A stretch of DNA of 26,316 nucleotides from a virus, in the IMG/VR virus record IMGVR_UViG_3300042902_000075, positions 1 through 26,316 of that record, one strand, 5' to 3'. This document shows, in pieces, positions 1 to 6,519 of the stretch. Positions within the stretch are counted from its first letter, which is position 1, and every line of letters starts with the position of its first letter. The notes under the pieces are model-generated. The model was not told the DNA's origin and made no database searches. It saw only the letters and a list, made by a program, of their open reading frames with translations. Both the position numbers and the translations under genes were made by a program.

Positions 1-118
1 GTTAGAGCCTGAACAGTATCTAAATGTTATCGAGCTTTTAAGCCATACAGAGGTCGCTAAACTTGAGGGTGTGATGTTTGACCTTAGCTACGAAATAATT
101 AAGAATATAAAGGATTAA
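1..118 (+). CDS. C-terminal end of an unrecognised small protein (partial)
   Basis: The window opens inside a plus-strand reading frame. From base 2 it reads 38 codons and stops with TAA at 116-118; the start lies to the left of the window. The visible tail is rich in Leu, Glu, Ile and Lys (it begins LEPEQYLNVIELL) and looks like a helical, soluble C terminus. One base separates its stop from the next plus-strand ATG, so the two form an operon running against the main phage operon. No family was recognised, so it could be a phage or a host gene. Confidence 0.5.
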   Translation, partial: LEPEQYLNVIELLSHTEVAKLEGVMFDLSYEIIKNIKD

Positions 119-119
119 A

Positions 120-374
120 ATGCTAATTAATAACACTCATATCTCCGATGCCCTTGGCGTAGATTTTAGAGAGGCGGGAACTACATTCGCGAATGTGTGC
201 AAATACGTTACTGTTGTGCAAAGGAAGCCGAAAAACAATCCACGGATAAAGTTTATAGGGGTTAAGCACTTTGACTTAGATGAGGCTATCGAGGTAATCG
301 GCAAGCTTCCTACATCTAAGACTAGAGTTAGAGACTTGGCGCGGTTGAGAGAAGTTAAAACTAAACTATCTTAG
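120..374 (+). CDS. Small hypothetical protein, plus-strand operon at left edge
   Basis: This 84-aa frame starts with ATG one base after the stop of the preceding partial gene, so translation is probably coupled. The protein is basic, has no membrane segment or signal peptide, and ends in a Lys/Arg-rich helix-like stretch around residues 66-84. No motif or family was recognised. The stop TAG is followed directly by another open stretch in a different frame (reading SATSKADYSRKKVSAVKLG, then TGA near 429), which has protein-like composition. A small indel near 355-372 could have shortened an originally longer protein, but this is weak. The gene converges on the endolysin gene about 80 bases away. 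It might belong to the phage's other transcription unit or to flanking DNA. Confidence 0.5.
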   Translation: MLINNTHISDALGVDFREAGTTFANVCKYVTVVQRKPKNNPRIKFIGVKHFDLDEAIEVIGKLPTSKTRVRDLARLREVKTKLS

Positions 375-428
375 TGCTACGAGCAAAGCCGATTATTCTC
401 GTAAAAAGGTTTCTGCGGTTAAACTTGG

Positions 429-446
429 TTGATAGACTACTATCAA
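429..446. repeat. Perfect 7-bp inverted repeat TTGATAG-ACTA-CTATCAA
   Basis: TTGATAG at 429-435 and CTATCAA at 440-446 are perfect inverted repeats separated by ACTA. They lie in the convergent gap between the plus-strand small gene and the endolysin gene. As RNA this gives a short hairpin just past the endolysin stop. As DNA it resembles the TTGATA...TATCAA palindrome at 26131-26151 near the right edge. A protein binding site and part of a termination region are both possible. Confidence 0.5.
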
Positions 447-447
447 G

Positions 448-476
448 AGGGCTAAGGCTTAAACAGCTTTAGCTCT
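448..476. terminator. Hairpin at the end of the lysis operon (possible terminator)
   Basis: Bases 448-458 can pair with 466-476 in an 11-bp stem with two wobble pairs and a 7-base loop; the endolysin stop codon (452-454) lies in the stem. No strong U-run follows on the minus strand, so it is not a classic intrinsic terminator. Its position between convergent operons, next to the second hairpin at 429-446, suggests a bidirectional or factor-assisted transcription end. Confidence 0.35.
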
Positions 477-862
477 TCTCTGCTTCTTGAATCTATGTGT
501 AGCCAAGATATATCTGTTTCAATGCCTTTAATTTTTGGGAACAATCTTTGATTTGAAACTATAAAATTTCTAACCTCATCAGCGGTGTATTGGCTAAAAA
601 CAGCGTCTATCGCTTTTCCGTATGAGTGCATACTTGTTAATGAGTAATCTGGGCTTTGAGGAGTTCTTAATCCGCTCCAATTTCTATCGCCTCCCCAATA
701 CCAATTATTAATCGTCATAGTTCCATGTGGAAAATTCTCTTTAATAGTGTCAATCGCTTCTATTACTCCACTATCGAAAATCTCCCATACTTTAGCATCT
801 CCCATTTTCTCATAATCTTCTTTGCTTACAAGTTCATAGGCTTTGAAATATTTTGATTTCAT
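452..862 (-). CDS. Endolysin, peptidase M15 family
   Basis: The 136-aa protein carries the zinc peptidase signature of the M15 (D-Ala-D-Ala carboxypeptidase / L-Ala-D-Glu endopeptidase) group: H79 in SMHSYGKAIDA, D86 six residues later, and H122 in SWLHID, with D117 as a candidate catalytic acid. Family knowledge predicts that it cuts peptide cross-links of peptidoglycan to release progeny. There is no signal peptide, which fits delivery through the holin encoded just upstream; the two genes overlap by 4 bases. It is the last gene of the leftward late operon. Length matches single-domain M15_3/M15_4 phage endolysins. The family is clear; the exact bond cleaved is not. Confidence 0.85.
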   Translation of the reverse strand: MKSKYFKAYELVSKEDYEKMGDAKVWEIFDSGVIEAIDTIKENFPHGTMTINNWYWGGDRNWSGLRTPQSPDYSLTSMHSYGKAIDAVFSQYTADEVRNFIVSNQRLFPKIKGIETDISWLHIDSRSREELKLFKP

Positions 863-1365
863 TTTCTGCCCGCCTGCAACAACGCATCTGTTTTATCTTT
901 TGAGCCTTTTGATGAGCCAAAGAAATAAACTATAATGTTTGATAAGCCTACGCCCAAAAGAAAACCGAGAATAGTATCTGCAAATCTCACATTTGCTTCT
1001 GGGATGCTTCCAAAAGTAATAAAGAAGATATAAGCGAACGACACAAAAGTAATAAATGAAGCATAGTAATAAACGAATCTTTTACTAAATAAATCTTCTT
1101 GGTTAAGTGCTGCCACTTGCATATTTCGCGCTGAGTCTCTGTCTTTTGACTCAAGTTCAAGCTCTTTATAGTCAAGCTCTCTTAGTTTAAACTCTGCCTC
1201 TTTTATAGCTTGTACTTCCTGGGGAGTGAGTTCTTTTTTCTTTGACAAGTCTATGCCTGTCACTTTTTTGATTCCCTCTTTTACGAGGTCTTCGCCGTTG
1301 TCGTCTATTAAGTCTTTAACGAAGTCTATTCCTAGACCTGCTAACATTGGGAGTAGTGCTATCAT
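859..1365 (-). CDS. Holin, GTA/3TM-holin-like family
   Basis: The 168-aa protein has a charged coiled N-terminal half (residues 40-85, with the family-typical SKDRDSARNMQ stretch), then two hydrophobic segments at about 97-118 and 129-149, and a short Gly/Ser/Lys tail after YFFGSS. The N terminus (residues 1-17) is also hydrophobic, so three membrane contacts are possible. This matches the 'holin of 3TMs, for gene-transfer release' family. It would form inner-membrane holes that let the endolysin reach the wall. Its last 4 bases overlap the endolysin start (ATGA type). A 34-aa peptide gene sits two bases upstream. Confidence 0.75.
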   Translation of the reverse strand: MIALLPMLAGLGIDFVKDLIDDNGEDLVKEGIKKVTGIDLSKKKELTPQEVQAIKEAEFKLRELDYKELELESKDRDSARNMQVAALNQEDLFSKRFVYYYASFITFVSFAYIFFITFGSIPEANVRFADTILGFLLGVGLSNIIVYFFGSSKGSKDKTDALLQAGRK

Positions 1366-1366
1366 T

Positions 1367-1471
1367 TTAATCCTTTGAAAATGTTTGGGTGACTGTTATC
1401 GGAAAATTATTTATGCAAACAATTGTCGCCATACATACGATAAGTAGTGCAATTATTATTTCGATTTTCAT
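1367..1471 (-). CDS. 34-aa membrane or exported micropeptide in the lysis cassette
   Basis: Its ATG overlaps the stop of the upstream 120-aa gene in the pattern ATGA, and its TAA ends two bases before the holin ATG, so it fits the operon exactly. The peptide begins MKIEIIIALLIVCMATIVC: a short charge, then a hydrophobic run of about 16 residues with two Cys, then a short polar tail. It could be a single-pass membrane peptide, an antiholin-like regulator or a very small outer spanin partner. There is no good lipobox, so the spanin reading is weak. No homologue was recognised; the coding call rests on the overlap pattern and hydrophobicity. Confidence 0.5.
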   Translation of the reverse strand: MKIEIIIALLIVCMATIVCINNFPITVTQTFSKD

Positions 1472-1830
1472 TGTTTTATCCTGCCTTTTAAGTATGTGAT
1501 TTGGTTTTTGTTTTCGTTGATTTTATCGTTACAGTGTTCTACATGACTCTTTATATTTTCATAGTTTGTTTTTTGATTTATTACTAATTCTCTTAAGTCG
1601 AAATAACCAAGAACTTGCCAAGCTCCATATATAGTGGCAACAGAGATAGCAGAGTACATTATTTTTTTTATATTAGCAATTTGCTCGTGAACAGGGAGTA
1701 TCTTGTCAATATGTTTAACTAATTTATCTATATCTTTAGTGGTATTTTCGGATATCGCAGTGAGCCTCGCAATTGCCTTAGAGTTTTCTAGTGTCTCTTG
1801 CGATAATTCTCGTCTCTCTTCTGCGCTCAT
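1468..1830 (-). CDS. Membrane-anchored coiled-coil protein of the lysis cassette
   Basis: The 120-aa protein has a helical, charged N-terminal half (residues 1-50), one hydrophobic segment at about 57-77 (SAISVATIYGAWQVLGYF) and a second charged helix rich in Asn/Lys/Glu (85-120). A strong ribosome site (AGGGGAT) precedes its ATG. It lies between the PLA2-like gene and the 34-aa peptide. A single membrane span with long coiled coils beside a holin suggests a spanin-like or holin-accessory role, but the central position of the span is unlike classical Rz. It could also be a phage superinfection or membrane structural protein. Function is not assigned. Confidence 0.65.
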   Translation of the reverse strand: MSAEERRELSQETLENSKAIARLTAISENTTKDIDKLVKHIDKILPVHEQIANIKKIMYSAISVATIYGAWQVLGYFDLRELVINQKTNYENIKSHVEHCNDKINENKNQITYLKGRIKQ

Positions 1831-1838
1831 TCTATCCC

Positions 1839-2111
1839 CTAACTGTTTTTAATATTATACTTTTTTTTTAAATAATTTATCATTAGTTTTGGATATTTAG
1901 TCCAACAACCACCACTACCACCAAATGCAATATAGGTAGCGTGGAACTTACCGTTAAATTTCTCTCTTAGGCAGTTAAAAAACTTAGCAGTCATACAGTC
2001 ACCATCATGCCCTTTACAGCAGTCTCCTATATACACCCCAAACCAAGTATCCCAGAACCAAGTACAAAAACCTTTGTTCCAAGTCTTTAACTTAGTGAAT
2101 AACCATTCCAT
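1839..2111 (-). CDS. Small Cys-rich protein with phospholipase A2-like CCxxHD motif
   Basis: The 90-aa protein contains YIGDCCKGHDGDC (residues 27-39), close to the PLA2 catalytic signature in which a His-Asp dyad follows two Cys. Six Cys in all (16, 31, 32, 39, 47, 69) and a Gly-rich FGGSGGC stretch (63-69) would suit a small disulphide-stabilised fold. The N terminus is aromatic (W/F-rich, residues 3-24) and could contact membranes. In secreted PLA2s the spacing is HDxC, whereas here it is HDGDC, so the match is imperfect and the Ca-binding loop is not obvious. It opens the lysis cassette, 1 base past the preceding stop. A membrane-lipid-acting lysis accessory is inferred, not shown. Confidence 0.5.
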   Translation of the reverse strand: MEWLFTKLKTWNKGFCTWFWDTWFGVYIGDCCKGHDGDCMTAKFFNCLREKFNGKFHATYIAFGGSGGCWTKYPKLMINYLKKKYNIKNS

Positions 2112-2789
2112 CTAGAGTGTCCAATCTTTAACTTTATTTCTTATTCTCGGTACTACTTCGCCAAGAGTTAGCGTGTTATCGGCTGCTACATCTTCTGCTG
2201 TGATAGTGTAATTATAAGCAAAGTTCTCATAAGCAATACAAGAATTAACATCAATTAATCCCATTATCTCAGTTGATTTTCTTTTTCTTGTGCCTGAGAT
2301 ATAAGACTTCATCTGCTTGAACGCTGCTGCATTGGCTAAAACTTTAGCGACAAGTGAATCAACTGTTATCCCTGAATATGTAGCCTCATCGAAGAGCATA
2401 CCAGAAGTTAAAGGAGTTGTTGCGTGACTTTTTGCTTCATCTTCAAGTTCTCTCCATCCTGCCATCTCTCCGGCTGTATAGCCTACTGTCGCTTCATTGA
2501 ACTTGTTGTTAGCGGTATCTTCCAAATCTCTAATCATTACGGCTTGTACGTCAGCTAATGGCTTCTCAATAGGTGTTCTAGTTATGGTAGCTGTTATAGT
2601 GTCTAATACTTCATTGTAAGTGTAGTATCTACGATTGGGAATAGTGTCTTCTATAATAGTAAATACACCTATTGTATTTAACTCTACCTCACTCCACTTA
2701 CTAAATATAACAGATGGGTATTGAACTCCATCAACTACTACTGCTTTTGGTTTAGCTATGATGCTACTATCATTTATATTTAACCACAT
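2112..2789 (-). CDS. Tail-fibre-associated protein (DUF4376-like C-terminal region)
   Basis: The 225-aa protein starts with a beta-rich N-terminal part (residues 1-75). It continues with a helical middle (80-165, ending in a basic KQMKSYISGTRKRKS segment) that resembles phage proteins with DUF4376-type C termini, commonly encoded right after fibre genes. Its ATG overlaps the stop of the LamG protein gene (TAATG), which implies coupled translation. By position it may assist assembly of, or attach to, the preceding receptor-binding protein. It has no enzyme motif, signal or membrane segment. The family link is tentative. Confidence 0.55.
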   Translation of the reverse strand: MWLNINDSSIIAKPKAVVVDGVQYPSVIFSKWSEVELNTIGVFTIIEDTIPNRRYYTYNEVLDTITATITRTPIEKPLADVQAVMIRDLEDTANNKFNEATVGYTAGEMAGWRELEDEAKSHATTPLTSGMLFDEATYSGITVDSLVAKVLANAAAFKQMKSYISGTRKRKSTEIMGLIDVNSCIAYENFAYNYTITAEDVAADNTLTLGEVVPRIRNKVKDWTL

Positions 2790-4150
2790 TATACTTTCCT
2801 TTCGTTTGCTAAGATTGTTACTTCACTTGCTGTTATTGCTCTATTGAATATCCTAAACTGGTCTATTTTTCCACTAAAATAAGAGGATGTTCCTAGACTA
2901 TTTGAGCCTATCCCCATGCTGCCAGACAAGGTGATTGATGCTCCTGATAGTGTTTCAGAAAATACCCCATTAACATATAGTGAGGCTGATGTACCATTTA
3001 CAGATAGAGATATGGTATATTGTGTATTATTTGAAAGCACATAAGAAAAAACTCTCCATGATGTATTATCATAGTACCGAATATTTGTACCATAGACCAT
3101 CAATGTTCCCCTATTTACAGAAAAATCAATAAAGTTATTTTGTACTGCTGGGCTCACATTAGTGCAGGCAAAAGTACAATGATATGTAAATGACGATGAG
3201 CCTATTGATACTGACAAATTACGTATATTACTACTTGTGCCATTAAACACAGCACATTGACCAAACTCTCCATCAGCATAAGTTATACTTGTAGGAGTAC
3301 CGTCATATACACCAGTAGTATCATTAGCATTACCATCCATCTTATATAATGCAATACCACTACCATCTTCAAAAGGGTCTGGATTATCTATTGTAGAGTT
3401 ATAAGGACATAGTAATTTCTTTTCAATATCTTGCATTATTGAAAGTTCTTTAGCTGATACTGCTCTGTTATACTTTCTTATATGAGCATACTTGTTTGTT
3501 GTAAAGCTATTCTTTTGTGTAGTAGTCTTTATGTGAGTCCAACCAGTGCCAGTATCTTCCCAATAGTATTGTTCTATAAAACCAGTAGCACTTGGTATTG
3601 ATATGTTTCCTGCTCCACACTCAAGAACAGTTCCAAAAGTTCCATCAGCAACATACGCTACACTAGTATCCGTACCATCATATTGATTTATAGCATTATC
3701 AAGTGAGTTACCATCAAGAGGGTAGTAAGCTACTAAACCTTGGTCTAGTGCATTGTTGTGTTGGTATTTTTCTATGTTGTATATGTCTGTGATTTCTCCT
3801 GCAGAAAGAGTACGATTATATATATGGAGATTACTGTACTTGTTAGTAGTTAAGCTTGATGGTATTGTTGCTCCTGAGTAGTGAGTCCAACCAGAACCAG
3901 TATTAACCCAATAGACACAATATGTTCCGCCAGTTGATGGAATAGTGATACTGCCACCACCATTATATACTACACCTCTTTCGTCATTGTAAGCATAGGT
4001 AGCAGAAGATTCAGTACCATTAAAAGTACCTGTTTCATCTTCTGCTGTACCTTGGAGCAAGTATGAAGCAATAAGACCTAATTGTGGTATCTGACTACAA
4101 CCACCACTAGGTGTAGAGGGTATTACATTACCTTTAAGTAAAGCATCCAT
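2789..4150 (-). CDS. LamG/concanavalin-like tail protein with degenerate internal repeats
   Basis: The 453-aa protein carries three related blocks. Block 3 (about 265-450) is a full LamG/concanavalin A-like jelly roll: GIALYKMDGNANDTTG start, FGQCAVFNGTSS strand, FTYHCTFAC core, closing with IDQFRIFNRAITASEV. Blocks 1 (25-127) and 2 (138-243) keep only the opening strands (GLIASYLLQG, GLVAYYPLDG) and the closing KYSNLHIYNRTLSAGEI type motif, so they look like LamG domains with the middle deleted. This fold binds glycans or other surface ligands in phage tails, so a receptor-binding role is likely. It overlaps both neighbours by TAATG. Confidence 0.7.
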   Translation of the reverse strand: MDALLKGNVIPSTPSGGCSQIPQLGLIASYLLQGTAEDETGTFNGTESSATYAYNDERGVVYNGGGSITIPSTGGTYCVYWVNTGSGWTHYSGATIPSSLTTNKYSNLHIYNRTLSAGEITDIYNIEKYQHNNALDQGLVAYYPLDGNSLDNAINQYDGTDTSVAYVADGTFGTVLECGAGNISIPSATGFIEQYYWEDTGTGWTHIKTTTQKNSFTTNKYAHIRKYNRAVSAKELSIMQDIEKKLLCPYNSTIDNPDPFEDGSGIALYKMDGNANDTTGVYDGTPTSITYADGEFGQCAVFNGTSSNIRNLSVSIGSSSFTYHCTFACTNVSPAVQNNFIDFSVNRGTLMVYGTNIRYYDNTSWRVFSYVLSNNTQYTISLSVNGTSASLYVNGVFSETLSGASITLSGSMGIGSNSLGTSSYFSGKIDQFRIFNRAITASEVTILANERKV

Positions 4151-4725
4151 TATGATAATGCCTGAGAACTTGTTACATATACGTTTGTACCATCTGATTC
4201 ATAACCTAGTATATATGTTCCTGCTGCTGATATAGTTGCTAGTAATGTGCTGCTAACCTTAGTTGTTGCGGCAGCACTTACAGTATACCCTCCAGAATTT
4301 ACTAGCAATACTGTTCCACCTTGAGCAGCTATATTAGTGAAAGTAAGTGTAAAGTTTACGGTTGGAGTACATTTGAACTTATTGGTTATATTCATATCAA
4401 AACTACCATCATTATCAGTTGTGAGAGTGCCTCTTTGTGATACTGTAAAGGTTTGTAGTACATCTAGTTTAGCTGTATCTACATCATAGGCTTGTACTGC
4501 GTTTCCTATATCAGCATCTTTAAGTATAGTAGCATCTGCCGGCTCATAAGTACCTGAGTGGTTATGTGATGTAGCTGAGTATATTCCATCAAAATAAGTT
4601 TTTAAAGTTGCTTTGACACTAGCCCAAGTGAATTTTTTTGTAACTCCACCTTGATACAATATCGTTAAGTCGGTATCACCTGCTGTCGTGGCTGCGGTTA
4701 GCCCATCTAGTTTACTATCTGCCAT
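4150..4725 (-). CDS. Tail fibre-like protein
   Basis: The 191-aa protein begins MADSKLDGLTAATTAGDTDL and continues with YFDGIYSATSHNHSGTYEP (residues 45-63), both typical linker phrases of phage fibre proteins. Its second half is a Thr/Val/Gly-rich beta region (90-191) with the regular spacing of a trimeric fibre tip. A clear ribosome site (AGGAG, 7 bases before ATG) gives it independent initiation, unlike most neighbours. It ends in a TAATG overlap with the LamG gene, so the two products may form one fibre complex. No enzymatic motif is visible. Confidence 0.65.
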   Translation of the reverse strand: MADSKLDGLTAATTAGDTDLTILYQGGVTKKFTWASVKATLKTYFDGIYSATSHNHSGTYEPADATILKDADIGNAVQAYDVDTAKLDVLQTFTVSQRGTLTTDNDGSFDMNITNKFKCTPTVNFTLTFTNIAAQGGTVLLVNSGGYTVSAAATTKVSSTLLATISAAGTYILGYESDGTNVYVTSSQALS

Positions 4726-4735
4726 TTTAATACTC

Positions 4736-4858
4736 CTATAAAATTAATTTACTACCGACATCATCTAGCAACAAATAAGATGAATTATCGATTAAAAGAT
4801 AACTGTCAAGCACGGGAACAGCACCACCACCTAATAGTTTCTTAAAAAAGAAAAACAT
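4736..4858 (-). CDS. 40-aa microprotein of the fibre cluster
   Basis: Its ATG shares the A of the upstream stop (TAATG at 4856-4860), and it stops at 4736-4738, ten bases before the fibre-like gene ATG. The peptide begins MFFFFKKLLGGGAVPVLD and then has two copies of a hydrophobic Leu-rich phrase (SYLLIDNSSYLLLDD). Similar short 'YLLLD/E' peptides occur among phage tail-region proteins. The hydrophobic N terminus followed by Lys-Lys and Gly-rich residues could associate with membrane or with fibre proteins. Evidence is the exact stop-start overlap and lack of other use for this interval; function is unknown. Confidence 0.5.
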   Translation of the reverse strand: MFFFFKKLLGGGAVPVLDSYLLIDNSSYLLLDDVGSKLIL

Positions 4859-5100
4859 TAGCTGATACCCAACTGAGTAGATACTGCAAAAGTATAGGTT
4901 AATCCCTCAACCATAATAAATGTTGAACCTTGAAGTAAAGTGATTGATTGACCGCCGATTGTTATCGTAGCGTCTGCGCCAAGTATAACCGTTTGATGTG
5001 AAGCAGGAATATAAGTAGTTCCACTTGCAACGACTGAACGAAGCACGGGAGCGTCAATTTGTTTGAGGTCGTTACCTATAATGGTGTTTACATTTTTCAT
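4858..5100 (-). CDS. Small beta-rich tail-region protein
   Basis: The 80-aa protein is Val/Thr/Ile-rich with regular Gly turns (for example ADATITIGGQSITLLQGSTF) and no charged helix, signal or membrane segment. That pattern suits a small beta-sandwich or fibre cap. It is the first gene after the promoter at 5118-5123, with ribosome site AAAGGAA before ATG. Its stop overlaps the 40-aa microprotein start. Function is not recognised; a structural role in the distal tail is inferred from position. Confidence 0.5.
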   Translation of the reverse strand: MKNVNTIIGNDLKQIDAPVLRSVVASGTTYIPASHQTVILGADATITIGGQSITLLQGSTFIMVEGLTYTFAVSTQLGIS

Positions 5101-5116
5101 AGTAATTCCTTTTTGA

Positions 5117-5128
5117 TATTATAGCGTA
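5117..5128 (-). promoter_or_regulatory. Promoter, TACGCTATAAT type, for the fibre cluster
   Basis: On the minus strand the gap between two genes reads TTACGCTATAATATC, with the -10 TATAAT at 5123-5118 preceded by an A/T-rich run (AAAAAAAATAAAA). The -35 region (ACTGAA) is poor. The 11-mer TACGCTATAAT recurs at 22764-22774 and 24044-24054, always between genes. It would drive the 80-aa gene, the microprotein, the fibre and the LamG genes. Confidence 0.6.
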
Positions 5129-5152
5129 ATTTTATTTTTTTTCAGTTTTTCA

Positions 5153-6376
5153 TCATCCATATCTAGGGAATTTAGTAGGGTCGCCACCTGTAACTTTGTT
5201 AGCGAACTCTATATAAAACTCATAAGACGACAGACATTCAATCGCATAATCGTTGCTCTTCCACCCCCCAAAGGCAGTGGCATTTGCAATTGGCAATGTT
5301 TCAAGTTGCTCATAGGTTGGAGGTACTATTACGCCATTTACCCAAGTCTGATGATTAGTTCCCCCTAGTATATAAGCTAAAAATTCCTGCATAGAGTAAA
5401 ATTTAATTGTTGTGTCTATGTAAAAATATTTAATAAAGCTGGAATTATCCAACTCAGCTGCAGTAACAAGAGTAATAGGTATCTCTGGGTAAAGGACGTA
5501 ATCAACATTGTTCAGACCGTCATTTACCCAAAACTCAGGGAAGTTGGCTGGTGTGTTTGCAATAGGTCCAATTCCAGACATATCAGTTACATAGAAAGTG
5601 CCATTTACTATGCCGCCACTAACATCTGGTAAGCTCTCATACATTAGCGGAGCAGTTGCGGTTATGCTTATTTCGTGATATGCGGTTGCGCCAACTGGTA
5701 AAGTCCACGCTATGATATTGTCTGTTCTTACAGCAGTGCCACCTGTTACAATAGGGTCTGAATATGTATATGTTGCGTCATAATTTTGAATAGTTATATT
5801 TAGAACTGTATTTCCATCTTGAGATACCCAACTGCTAAGCGACGGCTGTATAGTCTGCTCCATCTGCATAACGGTAACACTGCTTTGTGGACTTATGAGT
5901 TTGTCACTCTCTTTTGCCTGAGCATAAAACCACATCTTCGTCCCATCAATGGCGTAATCGTCAAGCGACCATATAATCCGCTCTTCTGCTTCGTCAAGAT
6001 AAACAACCACACCGCTTCCATCTTGATTTGAGAATAGATTCACATACTCAACATTTGCATCCCAATTTGTAATCTTGATATAAACCGTGTCAAAATCTGT
6101 AACATATATTGCACCCTCTACATCAAGATTTACATTTAATATAGGAGCTTCGTTGTTGATTAAGATTATTTCTAAGATAGGTGCGTCTGTTATCGCTACA
6201 TCGCTACGAGGTTTCTCATAATGTTCGGAGGTTGGCACATTAGAGGTTATCATAATACAAGTCGGTACATAAGCCGATATGTCAATACACTTAAAAGTCT
6301 CAGCGGTTATTTGTATGCAAGATAGTTTATCTGTAGATTTTTGTCTCTCGCTAAAACGGCTTACTATTGTACCCAT
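5153..6376 (-). CDS. Large tail/baseplate structural protein, unrecognised
   Basis: The 407-aa protein is mostly beta-strand type, rich in Thr, Val, Ile, Asp and Asn, without signal or membrane segments. Residues about 60-250 look like two or three Ig- or FN3-like sheets (for example VTDFDTVYIKITNWDANV and VLNITIQNYDATYTYSD, a repeated phrase near 92-110 and 190-210). The C-terminal third has many aromatic residues and could be the exposed tip. Its ATG overlaps the stop of the 47-aa gene (TAATG). The repeat-containing beta architecture and place between the propeller protein and the fibre genes suggest a distal tail or fibre component. No named family was recognised. Confidence 0.55.
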   Translation of the reverse strand: MGTIVSRFSERQKSTDKLSCIQITAETFKCIDISAYVPTCIMITSNVPTSEHYEKPRSDVAITDAPILEIILINNEAPILNVNLDVEGAIYVTDFDTVYIKITNWDANVEYVNLFSNQDGSGVVVYLDEAEERIIWSLDDYAIDGTKMWFYAQAKESDKLISPQSSVTVMQMEQTIQPSLSSWVSQDGNTVLNITIQNYDATYTYSDPIVTGGTAVRTDNIIAWTLPVGATAYHEISITATAPLMYESLPDVSGGIVNGTFYVTDMSGIGPIANTPANFPEFWVNDGLNNVDYVLYPEIPITLVTAAELDNSSFIKYFYIDTTIKFYSMQEFLAYILGGTNHQTWVNGVIVPPTYEQLETLPIANATAFGGWKSNDYAIECLSSYEFYIEFANKVTGGDPTKFPRYG

Positions 6377-6519
6377 TAAGCAAGACCGCTGATAGTAAAG
6401 TTTTGAACAGTTTTTACAGATTTGAATAAAACAATTTTGTTTGATATTACGCTCTTGTTTTTACTCATCTCTTTTTTAATAAGCTTTGTTTGAGTGTCAA
6501 TTAATGTTCGTGTCGACAT
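6376..6519 (-). CDS. 47-aa basic peptide coupled to tail genes on both sides
   Basis: Both ends are TAATG overlaps: its ATG shares a base with the propeller-protein stop (6519-6521), and its TAA shares a base with the next ATG (6374-6378). The peptide is basic and helical (MSTRTLIDTQTKLIKKEMSK at the N terminus). No family was recognised. The exact double overlap makes it very likely translated. It may be a small tail connector or assembly factor acting between the two large proteins that flank it. Confidence 0.6.
   Translation of the reverse strand: MSTRTLIDTQTKLIKKEMSKNKSVISNKIVLFKSVKTVQNFTISGLA

Noticed and set aside
374-475. GTG-started plus-strand frame after the 84-aa gene
   Set aside because: It is Leu/Arg-rich by chance composition, lacks a ribosome site and runs into the endolysin gene.
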